Below, piece after piece: positions 55,208 through 63,966 of a stretch of DNA of 64,000 nucleotides (its first letter is position 1; each line of letters starts with the position of its first letter). This stretch comes from Limnothrix sp. CACIAM 69d. GTDB taxonomy: Bacteria > Cyanobacteriota > Cyanobacteriia > CACIAM-69d. Location: assembly GCA_001913845.2 (NCBI GenBank), contig MKGP02000018.1, forward strand, positions 1-64,000. Direction: 5' to 3'. The position numbers were made by a program, and so were the translations under genes. The notes under the pieces were generated by a model that was not told the origin of the DNA, ran no database searches, and worked only from the letters and a program-made list of their open reading frames with translations.

Positions 55208-56095
55208 TTAGCGATTAGCCGGTTGTCCTCCCAACCCAGCAGCCCCGCTCGCGGGAGCCGGAGTGGCAGGGCGAGCACCCGACTGCCCAGCGCCCTGACC
55301 ATTGGGCTGGCCGGGTTGGTTCGATCGCATGGCCCGCATATAAAACGCCGCTGCCGAAGAGGACGGAATCAAGCGCACACTGCCCACCAACGAGTTAGGA
55401 TCCGTGGCCTTTTTCAGCTCCTCAATCAGTCCATCCAGCGTAAAGACCCGCAGTTGGGCCCGGTTGATAATGTCCGGTTGACGCTGTTTGTAATCATCCA
55501 GCATCGCTTGCAAGTCTCGCTTGCTGAAGAAAAACGGTACTACTTCGCGATTGTCCGCCCGCAGCGTCAGAGGTGCATCCTCCGCTTGGGGATCTACCGC
55601 ATAAAACAACGGAATCCCCGCAAATTGTTCAACGGACTGGCCCTGTTGCTTCAAAATCGTGATCGCCGCTTCCACATCCTCTTTGCTGGGAGTGACCACC
55701 AAGTCGGGCATTTCTGGCTTATTTTGAGCCTCAGTCCACATCCGATAGAACTGGCCCAGCGTCAACAGAGCCAAGCTAACTTTGCGGGATTCAGGCGGCG
55801 CTTCGCTTTGAACGCGATTCGCAAAGGCTCGCACATCCTCCGGATCCACAAAGTGCAAAATTGCGCCATCAGCCGGTTTGGGTTCGGCGGCCGGTTGGCC
55901 CTGTTGCTTGGGGAACACCAAAATGGGCTGGCCATTTTCTTGGGTGACGGAAAACAACGGCACCACATCCAAGCGCCGCACAATTTCATCGGTGCTCAGG
56001 GCCTGCACGATCGACGGGAAACAGACCATCGATCCCAGCACCGCGCTCACGGCGGCCAGGGTTGCGGCTGAAGCGCGAGAAAACAACGATTTCAC
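55208..56095 (-). CDS. Tic22-like protein 2
   Basis: A 295-residue Tic22-like protein, upstream paralogue of the gene at 54283-55083. A signal peptide (AATLAAVSAVLGSMVCFPSI, about 10-32) is followed by STDEIVRRLDVVPLFSVTQ, GIPLFYAVD and LIPSSSAAAFYMRAM. The C-terminal 40 residues are glycine/proline/alanine-rich and lie outside the fold. Two Tic22 genes in tandem with low identity suggest an old duplication and possibly different partners. Periplasmic location is inferred from the signal peptide. Confidence 0.87.
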   Translation of the reverse strand: MKSLFSRASAATLAAVSAVLGSMVCFPSIVQALSTDEIVRRLDVVPLFSVTQENGQPILVFPKQQGQPAAEPKPADGAILHFVDPEDVRAFANRVQSEAPPESRKVSLALLTLGQFYRMWTEAQNKPEMPDLVVTPSKEDVEAAITILKQQGQSVEQFAGIPLFYAVDPQAEDAPLTLRADNREVVPFFFSKRDLQAMLDDYKQRQPDIINRAQLRVFTLDGLIEELKKATDPNSLVGSVRLIPSSSAAAFYMRAMRSNQPGQPNGQGAGQSGARPATPAPASGAAGLGGQPANR

Positions 56096-56668
56096 GAAAA
56101 GCCTCCTGAGTCTCGGAAAGCGACAGCCCGGGTGAATGCACTGGCTGGCTGTCTAAATGAAGCGAGTTAGATACCCAAACGAGTCGATCCCAAGTCGATA
56201 GTGATTTAACGCTGTCGTTTGCACGCTTTCACCCTCAACAGTGCCAGAGCGTCTGGTGATGAAAAACGTTTACGCGCCAGTGTCAGCCTGTTCGGGGCGA
56301 TCGGGCTTGGAGTCTCGATGGAATTGCCATCTCATAATACGACCTCTTGTTAAAGCTGAAGATTTTTAAAAATTTCGCGAAGTATTCGTGCCAGTTTCTA
56401 AATTGCCCCGCCCAGCACCATCCCTTGTGAAAGGGCTGAAAGGTTCCAAACCCTTGAGAGCGCAACGTTACTGTGCTCAAGGTCAATTGATGAACTGATC
56501 CGGATCAATCAAAGTCTGAAGTGCAGTCGCGAAAGTGAAAATACTAATCCTCGTGCTGGTTTTGAGGCCTTCTATTGTCAGTTTTAGAGCGATCGGTTGC
56601 AGTTTTCCCGAAATGCGAAAGGTCAACCGAAAGAAGGACTAGAGACTCTCAATATTGCACGAGGTTGT
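56096..56668. other. Intergenic region upstream of the Tic22 pair
   Basis: This 570-base gap is moderately AT-rich. It should contain promoters for the Tic22-like pair (reverse) and the small secreted protein (forward). No RNA gene, repeat or additional coding frame is supported. Confidence 0.4.
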
Positions 56669-56902
56669 ATGACTCAAATGCACATTTCCCCTACCAAGCC
56701 GTCCCTGTTTGCCCGCGTAGGTGCAGCGATCGCCACTGGGGTTGTGACCATCACAGCGGCAGGCGTGATCCAAAATGCTGCCCCGTTGGTCGCTCAGGCA
56801 ACCTCTGCTCACGATCAAGACTCATCCCAAGCCCTCTTGGTCGTGGCCCGCGCGGTTAGCAATCAAGATCCCCCGCGTCGTGGTGATGAACGTCGTGGCT
56901 AA
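56669..56902 (+). CDS. Small exported protein, 77 aa
   Basis: A 77-residue protein. A signal-peptide-like stretch covers about residues 11-43 (LFARVGAAIATGVVTITAAG, ending VAQA), followed by a short polar tail rich in Ser, Asp, Arg and Pro, ending PPRRGDERRG. GAGG lies 4 bases before the ATG. The frame is open upstream to 56597 but without family support. No homologue is recognised; it may be a secreted peptide or cell-surface component. The nearest downstream hairpin is a terminator 460 bases away, which may belong to a separate transcript. Confidence 0.55.
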   Translation: MTQMHISPTKPSLFARVGAAIATGVVTITAAGVIQNAAPLVAQATSAHDQDSSQALLVVARAVSNQDPPRRGDERRG

Positions 56903-57361
56903 AGGCGTGGCGAAATTAGATAACCTAACTGGCAAAACTGACCAACAATAGACCAACAATATTTGATCAATGCAGAGACAAAGATGATCTCAGTCGATCG
57001 AGTCTTTTCGTCACTGGTTCAGCATTGGTTTAGGGTTGGCTGAAGGTTAATTTAGCGCGAGTTTAGCGATTTCTGACCTTTGGTTGTTTGAATTGTGGTG
57101 ACGAGTTGAGATGACCCAGAGCAACTGCCTCATTGGGATCGATCGAGCCTGCATCATAGCAACGCTGTCTCACTCCCCAGTTATGATCATGGGCGAAATT
57201 CAGGTGCATGGCTTGAGGCGACTCGAAAGCCAATGAGTCAGTTGCTGAAGCTGGTTTCTGAGCATCGCGTTTTCCATCATTTGGCTGTTTTGTGACTCAG
57301 TACCATGCGACTTCCCAGATTGCATGAACGCCCTAGAACCTGAACTGACCTGTTATGACAG

Positions 57362-57388
57362 AATCCTCCGTTGGGGGATTTTTTATTG
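57362..57388 (+). terminator. Orphan terminator-like hairpin
   Basis: AATCCTCC pairs with GGGGGATT (one G-T) around GTT, followed by TTTTTATT. The nearest forward gene ends 460 bases upstream, so it may close a small RNA. Confidence 0.7.
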
Positions 57389-57620
57389 CTATTTTCGGCA
57401 AGCCGATTGGTAAAAAGAAATTCTAGACTGAAATAAATTGTTCTGAAAAGTTTTCAATAATTAATCAAAAATCAAGTGAAAAATCAACAATTCAGAAAAT
57501 TAACAATTGATGACTGATCATACACCAATGATCGGTCACGCCAAAAAGTGGCCGATACTTGAATTACTAGGGTTTCAATGGTCTATAGAATTTTGATTGA
57601 GGATTTGAACCAATTTTCTA

Positions 57621-57753
57621 AGAGGATGTCTGAAAAGTGTCTTTTGGCACGGGCAATGCACCAATAGTCGTGGGGGCAAGGGGCTTGAGCATCTTGTCTT
57701 CGTCGATCGATGAGGCGTGCAGAGTATCGATTTTGGCTTTTCAGACATCCTCT
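57621..57753. mobile_element. MITE-like element, 133 bp
   Basis: Perfect 17-base terminal inverted repeats AGAGGATGTCTGAAAAG / CTTTTCAGACATCCTCT bound 99 bases with no coding frame. Both ends are flanked by TA-type bases (CTA on the left, AAG on the right), suggesting insertion at TA. The centre carries a degenerate CAAGGGG palindrome (57677-57696). The right end recurs at 17475-17491. Confidence 0.75.
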
Positions 57754-57867
57754 AAGCCGGCTTTCTAAACTGGATTCGTGTCTGGCGCTCGATCGGCTGA
57801 GTTGGCTGACTGGAGTGGATGCTAGATCGACGCTAGTGCAATCCAATTCAATCAACTAATTCTAACT

Positions 57868-57897
57868 ATTGCGCCTGTTATCATTGCGCCTGTTATC
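57868..57897 (+). repeat. Two exact 15-base direct repeats before a start codon
   Basis: ATTGCGCCTGTTATC occurs twice without a spacer and ends one base before ATG 57899. It fills the place of a ribosome binding site, and no other such site is seen. Confidence 0.8.
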
Positions 57898-57898
57898 T

Positions 57899-58630
57899 AT
57901 GAAACTTCGACAAGTCTTTGTCCAAATCTGGCGTGTGAATGCAGTCCTGATCCTGTTGGGCGGTTTGCTCTCTCTGGGTGTGATGGGATTGGCGCTGATC
58001 TCAATGCTGCTGCACAACTCGCGATCGCACTCAGCTTCGCAGGTGATGAACATTGACCAAACCCAATCAATTGAAACCCGAACCCGATTGGGAAATTTTG
58101 CACGAATCGAGGGAACCAACACCTTACGCGCACCGCTGCACCTAACCCAGGATTATGAACAAAGCCGTGGATTCGGCAGCTCCTCCTATTCCAAAGAGGC
58201 AGATTCCCTACAAAACTATCTCTTTTTTAACGAGCTGACCCGTCAAACCTATTGGCTCAAACCGCCCGATCGGGGACTGATTTGGGTGGATGAAAAACTT
58301 TTAGCCGCTCCCGCCAAGCCCACAGATCCCCCAGCCGCAACGCCAGTTGGGTTCGTTTATCTAGTCATTACAACTGACAGCAACCAGGATCGCCGCCTGA
58401 CCGAAAAAGATCGCAAGACCCTGGCGATTTCCGATGCCAATGGTGAGCGCTTTGCATTGTTGATTGAGAATGTGGACGAGTTTCACGGTGCATCGGGGGT
58501 GAAAGATCAGCGCTTTTCGGTGTTTTACACCCGTGATCAAGTGCTGAATGTGGCAGAGTTGGATCTAAAAACTCAAAAAGTCTTGAGCACTACCTCAGTT
58601 CCCACGCCCCAAGGTTCACCGGCCCCCTAA
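57899..58630 (+). CDS. Membrane-anchored hypothetical protein
   Basis: A 243-residue protein with a hydrophobic anchor at about 16-40 (VLILLGGLLSLGVMGLALIS) and a soluble domain after it. No named family is recognised, but the soluble part has a coherent pattern (NYLFFNELTRQTYWLKPP, then YLVITTDSNQDRRLTEKDRK) and looks like a real conserved domain. It ends in a short proline/threonine tail. Probably periplasmic. The frame is open from 57869; ATG 57899 is chosen. The start lies directly behind a duplicated 15-base unit. Confidence 0.7.
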   Translation: MKLRQVFVQIWRVNAVLILLGGLLSLGVMGLALISMLLHNSRSHSASQVMNIDQTQSIETRTRLGNFARIEGTNTLRAPLHLTQDYEQSRGFGSSSYSKEADSLQNYLFFNELTRQTYWLKPPDRGLIWVDEKLLAAPAKPTDPPAATPVGFVYLVITTDSNQDRRLTEKDRKTLAISDANGERFALLIENVDEFHGASGVKDQRFSVFYTRDQVLNVAELDLKTQKVLSTTSVPTPQGSPAP

Positions 58631-59606
58631 GCTGAATCGCCAACGCCGAGCTGAGGAGATGCCCAACAAGCATCCCCCGGCACTCGCCAATCATCAACGA
58701 TCATGGAGGCAAGGGGCTGGGGGTGTCTTATCACTTCCCCGCGTCATCCCCGATTTGCGTCCAAGGACTTATTTCAATACTCTGCTCCGGATCACCGAGC
58801 CGGATCGCGCTCCCTGGCTGGTTGCTCCAATTTTCAGGATGAGGAATTCCCAATTCCGGTGATTGGGAAGCTTTTCAGCCCGTATCTCACCCAGAATCGG
58901 CAAAAATTCTACAAGAAGACTAAACTTTTGCTTCGTGAAATGCTAATATCCAATTAGAGCGAAAGCCAAAGGGCCACGTTCAAGTAGCCCTCAAGTTTTC
59001 CTCCCAAAAGACGTAGACGAATTCGGAGTCGCCTTCCCCCCTCGCGATTCCGATTTTTTTTATCGAAATCCTGGTCAAATCAGGCTTTTGTGGAACCACC
59101 GGCTAGTGAGTTACCCCCCGTAACTCATCAAGCATTTCTTGGCGGATCCCTGCGTTGACCTGCCCTAACGATTAAGGTTTCAGGTAAAGCTGAGCTAGGA
59201 CTGCGAATGCAACCCAAGGTTACTCGCCAGTCATCCCAGACAGAGGTAAGAGCAAGAACGAACTCAAGAGAGCGTCAGCATCTGTGTTCTCTCGCCTGAG
59301 TTGCTGTCCTGATTATTCCCTAGGAGCAGGGGATTCGACAAGTTTTTGGCTACCGTCTTCATCAAATCTTTAAAAAAGTTGCGAAAGTCCGGCGGGCGAT
59401 CGAACGTGGAGATCACTGCCGTTGGGCGGAAATTCTGATGATGATGGGGCCAAGATGGCAGTGGGGTGATGGTGGTTCTTTGCGGTTGGCCGCAAGCCGG
59501 GGCCTGGAAATAGGCGAGAATGAAGGACTGTTGGGCTGGTAATGCCGCCATTGCACGATCGCCCCAATTTCGATCGCCCTCATCCCTCGCTTGTAGTTAA
59601 TCGCTT
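58631..59606. other. Intergenic region with an orphan terminator
   Basis: This 980-base space carries a degenerate CAAGGGG half repeat near 58710 and a strong terminator at 59024-59061 with no recognised gene before it. Several hairpins follow at 59070-59180 (CCTGGTCAAATCAGG and GAGTTACCCCCCGTAACTC). A reverse open frame at 59264-59551 (95 residues, C-terminal half plausible) is possible but unsupported. Confidence 0.45.
59024..59061 (+). terminator. Strong orphan terminator
   Basis: CGGAGTCGC pairs with GCGATTCCG (one G-T) and is followed by ATTTTTTTT. No forward gene is recognised within 390 bases upstream; a small RNA starting around 58900-58960 is possible. Confidence 0.75.
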
Positions 59607-60929
59607 GTGTTACCTGAATCGATTCTGAAGCAATTAACGGATTTGGCCCGAGTGGAAGGGGCAACGCTCCACTTGGGGGTTTATTACAAAAATACGCTTG
59701 TGGCCCTGTGCCATGCCTTGGAAGATGCGATCGCCCAGTCCCAGGGCCGGCCGGTGGTGCTGGCGGCATTTCAACTGGGTAAGTGGTATTTGCAAGAGGC
59801 CGATCGCTATGGGCAGTTGGCGGATCGATCGCGCCAAATTGTGATTTTGGCTGCGCCGGATGCGGGGTTTACGGAGCATTCCACCAGCCAACGATCGAAC
59901 GTGGCGATCGTGCCCCTCAGTCCCACGGATCCGGTCGCCCAAGAATGGCACTTAACCATCGTGTCGCCGTCCTACTGTGCCATGGTGCTTTGTCAGGAAC
60001 TGACGGCAGCGGACTATGGCCCCGAAGGGCCGCCCCAATCGGACTTAGAGCGTAAGTTCTATGGCTTGTGGACTTTTGTGCCCCAGTGGGTCGATCGCGG
60101 TGCGGCCTTGCTGGTGGAACGGGTGGCTCGCTATCAACCAGCCCTGGCAGAACAGCTCCAACGGCAATTGGTAGCGGTGGCCCAAGCGCAGGCCACGGCC
60201 CCAGGAGAAGACTGGTTAACCATTACCCAGCAGGTGGTGAATTACTTGCAAGTCACCCATCAACATCGCCACCCGGAATTGCAACCGGGGCAATTGGGGT
60301 TTGAAGTGGGGGCCCCTCTGGATCAAAACCTGGTTTCCAACGAATTGCAGGCGTTTTTGCGATTGGCGGAACTGCTGGAACTGTCCGATGGGCAAAATTC
60401 TGGATCGGCGGCGGAAGTGGCGGCGCTGACGGAAGCGATCGGGCAACTGCTGGATTTGCCAGCGGCCCAACTCAAACGAATGCGGTTGGCCGCCGCGCTT
60501 CATCGCTTGGGTCGCTGGCCCGCCGTTTGGCGTGAAGGGCTGGCTGACCCATCCGCCGATTGTTGCGATCTCAGTGCGGTGCAGGTGTTGCGAGTGATGC
60601 CGCGCCTGCGCCCGATCGCTCATATTTTGAACCATTTAACGGAGCATTGGGATGGCTCCGGGCAGCCTTCGGGGTTGGCGGGAGATGCCATTCCGCTGGA
60701 GTCGCGAGTGGTGGCCCTTTGTGCCGACTTCCAGCACCGTCGAGCGTGCGGTGAGCAGCCGAATGAAATTTTGCAGCACTACCGTGATCAGTCAGGACGC
60801 TGGGATCCAAAGCTTTTGGAGGCTTTGACCCTGTTGGCCCAGGGATTGCAACAGGGCTGGGAATTGCCACAGATGTCGCTGCGAGCTTCCTCGGGGTTGT
60901 GGCTGTTGGATGAGGGGGCGATCTCCTAG
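59607..60929 (+). CDS. DICT-domain protein with degenerate HD-GYP region
   Basis: A 440-residue cytoplasmic sensor-type protein. Residues about 15-165 resemble the DICT sensory module (YYKNTLVALCHALEDAI, VLAAFQLGKWYLQEADRYG). The C-terminal 200 residues recall an HD-GYP phosphodiesterase core: AALHRLGRW takes the place of the HD motif, and LTEHWDGSGQPSGLAGDAIP corresponds to the GYP motif with the tyrosine replaced by glutamine. With HD reduced to HR and GYP altered to GQP, hydrolysis of cyclic-di-GMP is unlikely, so it may only bind a ligand or partner. GTG is the start at 59607. A pentapeptide-repeat gene follows 46 bases later. Confidence 0.78.
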   Translation: MLPESILKQLTDLARVEGATLHLGVYYKNTLVALCHALEDAIAQSQGRPVVLAAFQLGKWYLQEADRYGQLADRSRQIVILAAPDAGFTEHSTSQRSNVAIVPLSPTDPVAQEWHLTIVSPSYCAMVLCQELTAADYGPEGPPQSDLERKFYGLWTFVPQWVDRGAALLVERVARYQPALAEQLQRQLVAVAQAQATAPGEDWLTITQQVVNYLQVTHQHRHPELQPGQLGFEVGAPLDQNLVSNELQAFLRLAELLELSDGQNSGSAAEVAALTEAIGQLLDLPAAQLKRMRLAAALHRLGRWPAVWREGLADPSADCCDLSAVQVLRVMPRLRPIAHILNHLTEHWDGSGQPSGLAGDAIPLESRVVALCADFQHRRACGEQPNEILQHYRDQSGRWDPKLLEALTLLAQGLQQGWELPQMSLRASSGLWLLDEGAIS

Positions 60930-60975
60930 GCGATGCCCCCTGCTCATCTCCATCACTTTCAGTTTGGCCGGTGTT

Positions 60976-61650
60976 ATGACTAGTCTTTCTCCGCTTGATT
61001 TGGATGCCATTCGCGATGGCCAGCTTTTGCAGCTAGCTGATCGGGATCTGACGGGTGTGGACTTGGAAGAGGCCCAGCTATCCGGGGCGGATCTGAGTCA
61101 AAGTCGGTTGGTGGGAGCTATTTTGACCGGGGCAGATCTGCGCCACGCTTGCTTAAACCGGGCGGTGCTTTCGGGTGTGAATGGGGTGGGGCTACAAGCC
61201 ACTGGGGCGATCGCCCGGGGAATTTGGGTCGGGGCCAATTTAACCCAGGCGGATTTTGCGGAAGCAGATCTGCGGGGGGCTAATTTTCGGGGGGCCATCC
61301 TGATGGGGGCGAACCTGACTCGGGCCATGGCGATCGGGGCGGTTCTGAGCGGGGCCAACCTCGCCGGAGCCAATCTGCGGGGCGCGGATTTGCGAGGAGC
61401 CGACTTGCGGGGAGCCAACCTGAGCCAAGCCCAATTGCAGGGGGCGGACTTAAGCCAGGCCGATTTGGCCGGAGCCAGCTTAACCGGAGCCAATTTGGAA
61501 GAGGTGAACGGCCAGGGGGCTAACTTGGCGGGGGCTGACTTCACCAATGCCTACGGCCTCTGTGCCAACTGGTTGGAAGCGCGTGTGGCGGGGGTGAGCC
61601 AGCGAGGGGCGATCGCCCTGGATCTGCCGCCGGAACCCCCGAAGCCCTGA
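60976..61650 (+). CDS. Pentapeptide-repeat protein C
   Basis: A 224-residue protein. After a short N-terminal helix (LDLDAIRDGQLLQLADRD) almost the entire chain from residue 30 to 200 consists of pentapeptides, including NLRGADLRGADLRGANLSQA, predicted to form a long right-handed beta-helix. The ATG at 60976 is favoured; the frame is open from 60910. It is 46 bases downstream of the DICT protein and may be co-transcribed. No link to a known pentapeptide function (such as gyrase protection) can be read. Confidence 0.85.
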   Translation: MTSLSPLDLDAIRDGQLLQLADRDLTGVDLEEAQLSGADLSQSRLVGAILTGADLRHACLNRAVLSGVNGVGLQATGAIARGIWVGANLTQADFAEADLRGANFRGAILMGANLTRAMAIGAVLSGANLAGANLRGADLRGADLRGANLSQAQLQGADLSQADLAGASLTGANLEEVNGQGANLAGADFTNAYGLCANWLEARVAGVSQRGAIALDLPPEPPKP

Positions 61651-61693
61651 GCTTGGAAATTTAGCTGTTTAATTAGCCCTTGGCCCAGTTGGT

Positions 61694-63061
61694 TTAGCGA
61701 TTCGGAGCCAACAGGGCCCGCACCACCCGATCGAGGCCAACCGATCGGGAAGCCTTCAGGAGCCACACATCGCCCGATCGCAACTCCCCTTGCAGGCGAT
61801 CGGTCAGCGCCTCATGGGTGGTGAAGGTTTCGCAGGGAATGCCCTCGGCCCCCGCCGCGATATGCAAGGCCGTGGGGTCGTCGGCCAAAATCAACAGGCC
61901 CTCTAGGCGTAAATCTCGGGCCAACTCGCCCACCTGTTGATGGAACTCGGGAGCGCGATCGCCCAATTCCTTCATGGTTCCCAAAACCGCCAACCGCCGC
62001 TGCCCCGGTGTTTCCGCCAACAGGTACAGAGCCGCCGTCATCGATTCCAAACCAGCGTTGTAGGTTTCATCCAACAGGGTCACCCCATTGGGCAAGTCGT
62101 GGCGACGGGCCCGCCCATCGGGTAATTCCACCGTCAAGCCCGCCGCGATCGGCTCCCAATCCACTCCCAAAACCTTGGCCACGGCCAAAGCACCCAAAAA
62201 ATTGAGGGCATTGTGGCGACCGGGCAACGGGAGGGGAAAGGTTTTGCCTTCCACGCTCAGGGTTTGGGCATCCAGCAATTCACCGCGAAAGGTTCCGTTG
62301 GCAAAACCGTAGTCAATCACTTCCCCCGGCCAGAGGCGGCTGGCTGTCTCCATCAGCCGGGCACAGTCGGCATTCAACACCGCCACACTGTCGATCGGCA
62401 TTTCCGTCAGCAGTTCGCACTTGGCCTCCGCGATCGCCTGTTCCGATCCCAGCAATCCAATATGGGCCGTGCCCACGTTGGTGATCAGCCCCACAGTTGG
62501 GCGAGTGATTTGGGTTAGCTCGGCAATTTGTCCCCGACCGCGCATGGCCAACTCCACCACGGCGAAATCATGCGCTCCGGTGATTTGCAAAAGGGTTTTG
62601 GGTACGCCAATTTCGTTGTTGAAGTTGGCGTGGGTTTTGTGAACTTGGCCCGCTGTGCTCAGGACGGCGGCGATCAGCTCCTTGGTGGTGGTTTTGCCCG
62701 CCGAACCGGTCACGCCCACGACAGGGATGGCTGCCCGATCGCGCCAGGCCCGTCCCAGGGCCTGATAGGCCGCCAGAGCATTGGGCACAATCAGTTGCGG
62801 CAACGGCTCCGCGATCGGCTCCTCAACGATCGCCGCCACGGCCCCCGCCGCGATCGCCCCCGGTACAAAGGCCCGACCGTCAAAATTTGCCCCCCGCAGG
62901 GCCACAAACAACTCCCCTGAGCCGATCGCACGGCTATCGGTGCTGATTTGGGCGATCGGCTGGGCCAAGGCGCGATCGGGTAAGTGCTGGATCGTTGCTC
63001 CCGTGATGTGGGCCACTTCCTGCAAAGAAAATGGCGCGATCGTTCCTAAGCCGTTGCCCAT
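61694..63061 (-). CDS. murF: UDP-MurNAc-tripeptide--D-alanyl-D-alanine ligase
   Basis: A 455-residue cytoplasmic Mur ligase that adds D-Ala-D-Ala to the peptidoglycan precursor using ATP. The ATP loop is VVGVTGSAGKTTTKELI (about 110-126). NFNNEIGVPKTLL, TNVGTAHIGLLGS and LLDETYNAGLESM are family signatures in order, and the C-terminal Rossmann domain has LAVLGTMKELGD. Length is normal. It is monocistronic and convergent with the pentapeptide gene. Confidence 0.96.
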   Translation of the reverse strand: MGNGLGTIAPFSLQEVAHITGATIQHLPDRALAQPIAQISTDSRAIGSGELFVALRGANFDGRAFVPGAIAAGAVAAIVEEPIAEPLPQLIVPNALAAYQALGRAWRDRAAIPVVGVTGSAGKTTTKELIAAVLSTAGQVHKTHANFNNEIGVPKTLLQITGAHDFAVVELAMRGRGQIAELTQITRPTVGLITNVGTAHIGLLGSEQAIAEAKCELLTEMPIDSVAVLNADCARLMETASRLWPGEVIDYGFANGTFRGELLDAQTLSVEGKTFPLPLPGRHNALNFLGALAVAKVLGVDWEPIAAGLTVELPDGRARRHDLPNGVTLLDETYNAGLESMTAALYLLAETPGQRRLAVLGTMKELGDRAPEFHQQVGELARDLRLEGLLILADDPTALHIAAGAEGIPCETFTTHEALTDRLQGELRSGDVWLLKASRSVGLDRVVRALLAPNR

Positions 63062-63298
63062 GACCCTACCCTTATGCTCAAGATCTCTGAAAGATATTGC
63101 CTAATATCGTCGCACCGGATCAGCCGTTGCTAAACCTTGGGCTGATTGGTTGGGATGGGGCTGGCCATGGACTCTTTCCGCCAGCCGCGCCCACAGGCGA
63201 TCGCGATCGACCCAATTCCTGAGAACCCAATTCCTGAGAACCCAATTCCTGAGAACCCAATTCCTGAAAACCTGATTGTTGATTAACCTCGTTTCGTG
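63062..63298. other. Divergent intergenic region with a tandem repeat
   Basis: Between murF and the DUF2752 gene; contains a 15-base tandem repeat at 63211-63270 in front of the DUF2752 start. No gene is supported. Confidence 0.45.
63211..63270. repeat. 15-base tandem repeat, four copies
   Basis: The unit CCCAATTCCTGAGAA is present three times exactly and once with a single change. It lies about 30 bases before the DUF2752 start codon. Slippage-prone. Confidence 0.9.
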
Positions 63299-63781
63299 AT
63301 GCAACGACCGCTGTTGGTTCACCGTCCCCTTGCCCCTGCCGATCGCCAGTATCGGTTGATCGGTCTGTCGCTGGTGGCCTCCCCGATCGTTGCGGCCCAC
63401 TGGCTGGCCCGCAGTCACCAAACTTCGCCGCTGATCTGTCCCTTTCACTGGTTGACGGGGTTGCCCTGTCCCGGCTGCGGCTTAACCCGATCGTTCGTAG
63501 CGATCGCCCGGGGGGACTGGCCGGGGGCGATCGGCTACCATCCCTTCGGCCCTCTGTTGTTTGGGGTTTTACTGGGTCTGGGATTGCAATGGACTGTGGA
63601 ACTATGGGCACGACGGCGACTGGTCTGGCCGATCGGGCGATTGCTTCGGCGGGCGATCGGGCGCGGGCTGCTGATTCTCGGGCTGGTTTGGTACAGCGCC
63701 CGGCTCTACGGCCTGTGGAGCAGCGGCGCGGCAGCCCTGGCCTGGAGCCGATCGCCCCTGGGTCAGTGGCTTGGCGGTTAG
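63299..63781 (+). CDS. DUF2752 membrane protein
   Basis: A 160-residue protein with the DUF2752 signature HWLTGLPCPGCGLTRSFVAI and GDWPGAIGYHPFG, including the CPGCG cysteines. Three hydrophobic segments are visible. Function unknown; the family is widespread in bacteria and often near exported or surface proteins. ATG 63299 directly follows an in-frame GTG at 63296. The C terminus is basic. Confidence 0.85.
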   Translation: MQRPLLVHRPLAPADRQYRLIGLSLVASPIVAAHWLARSHQTSPLICPFHWLTGLPCPGCGLTRSFVAIARGDWPGAIGYHPFGPLLFGVLLGLGLQWTVELWARRRLVWPIGRLLRRAIGRGLLILGLVWYSARLYGLWSSGAAALAWSRSPLGQWLGG

Positions 63782-63966
63782 CACCCGGCCACAACTCCCG
63801 CAAACGATTCCGCCCAAAGTGGTTCCATTTGGTAGGATAGATATTCGGCGATTTACCCAGCGATCGCCCTCTTTTGCCAGCGCCCAATTCGCCCCAAAAG
63901 AGTCAGCGTCATGCCTTTGGGCCTGTGCGCCGTATTTTGTCCACCTATCGCAAGGAGTGAAACCGC

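Larger units (their letters stand above)
56903..57898. other. Intergenic region with orphan terminator and MITE-like element
   Basis: About 1 kb between two forward genes. It contains a terminator at 57362-57388 with no gene directly upstream, AT-rich DNA at 57410-57560, and a 133-base element with terminal inverted repeats at 57621-57753. A duplicated 15-base unit abuts the next start codon. Confidence 0.5.

Noticed and set aside
58703-58957. Forward 84-codon frame after the hypothetical membrane protein
   Set aside because: No ribosome binding site, starts in a degenerate repeat and has no coherent composition until its last 20 residues.
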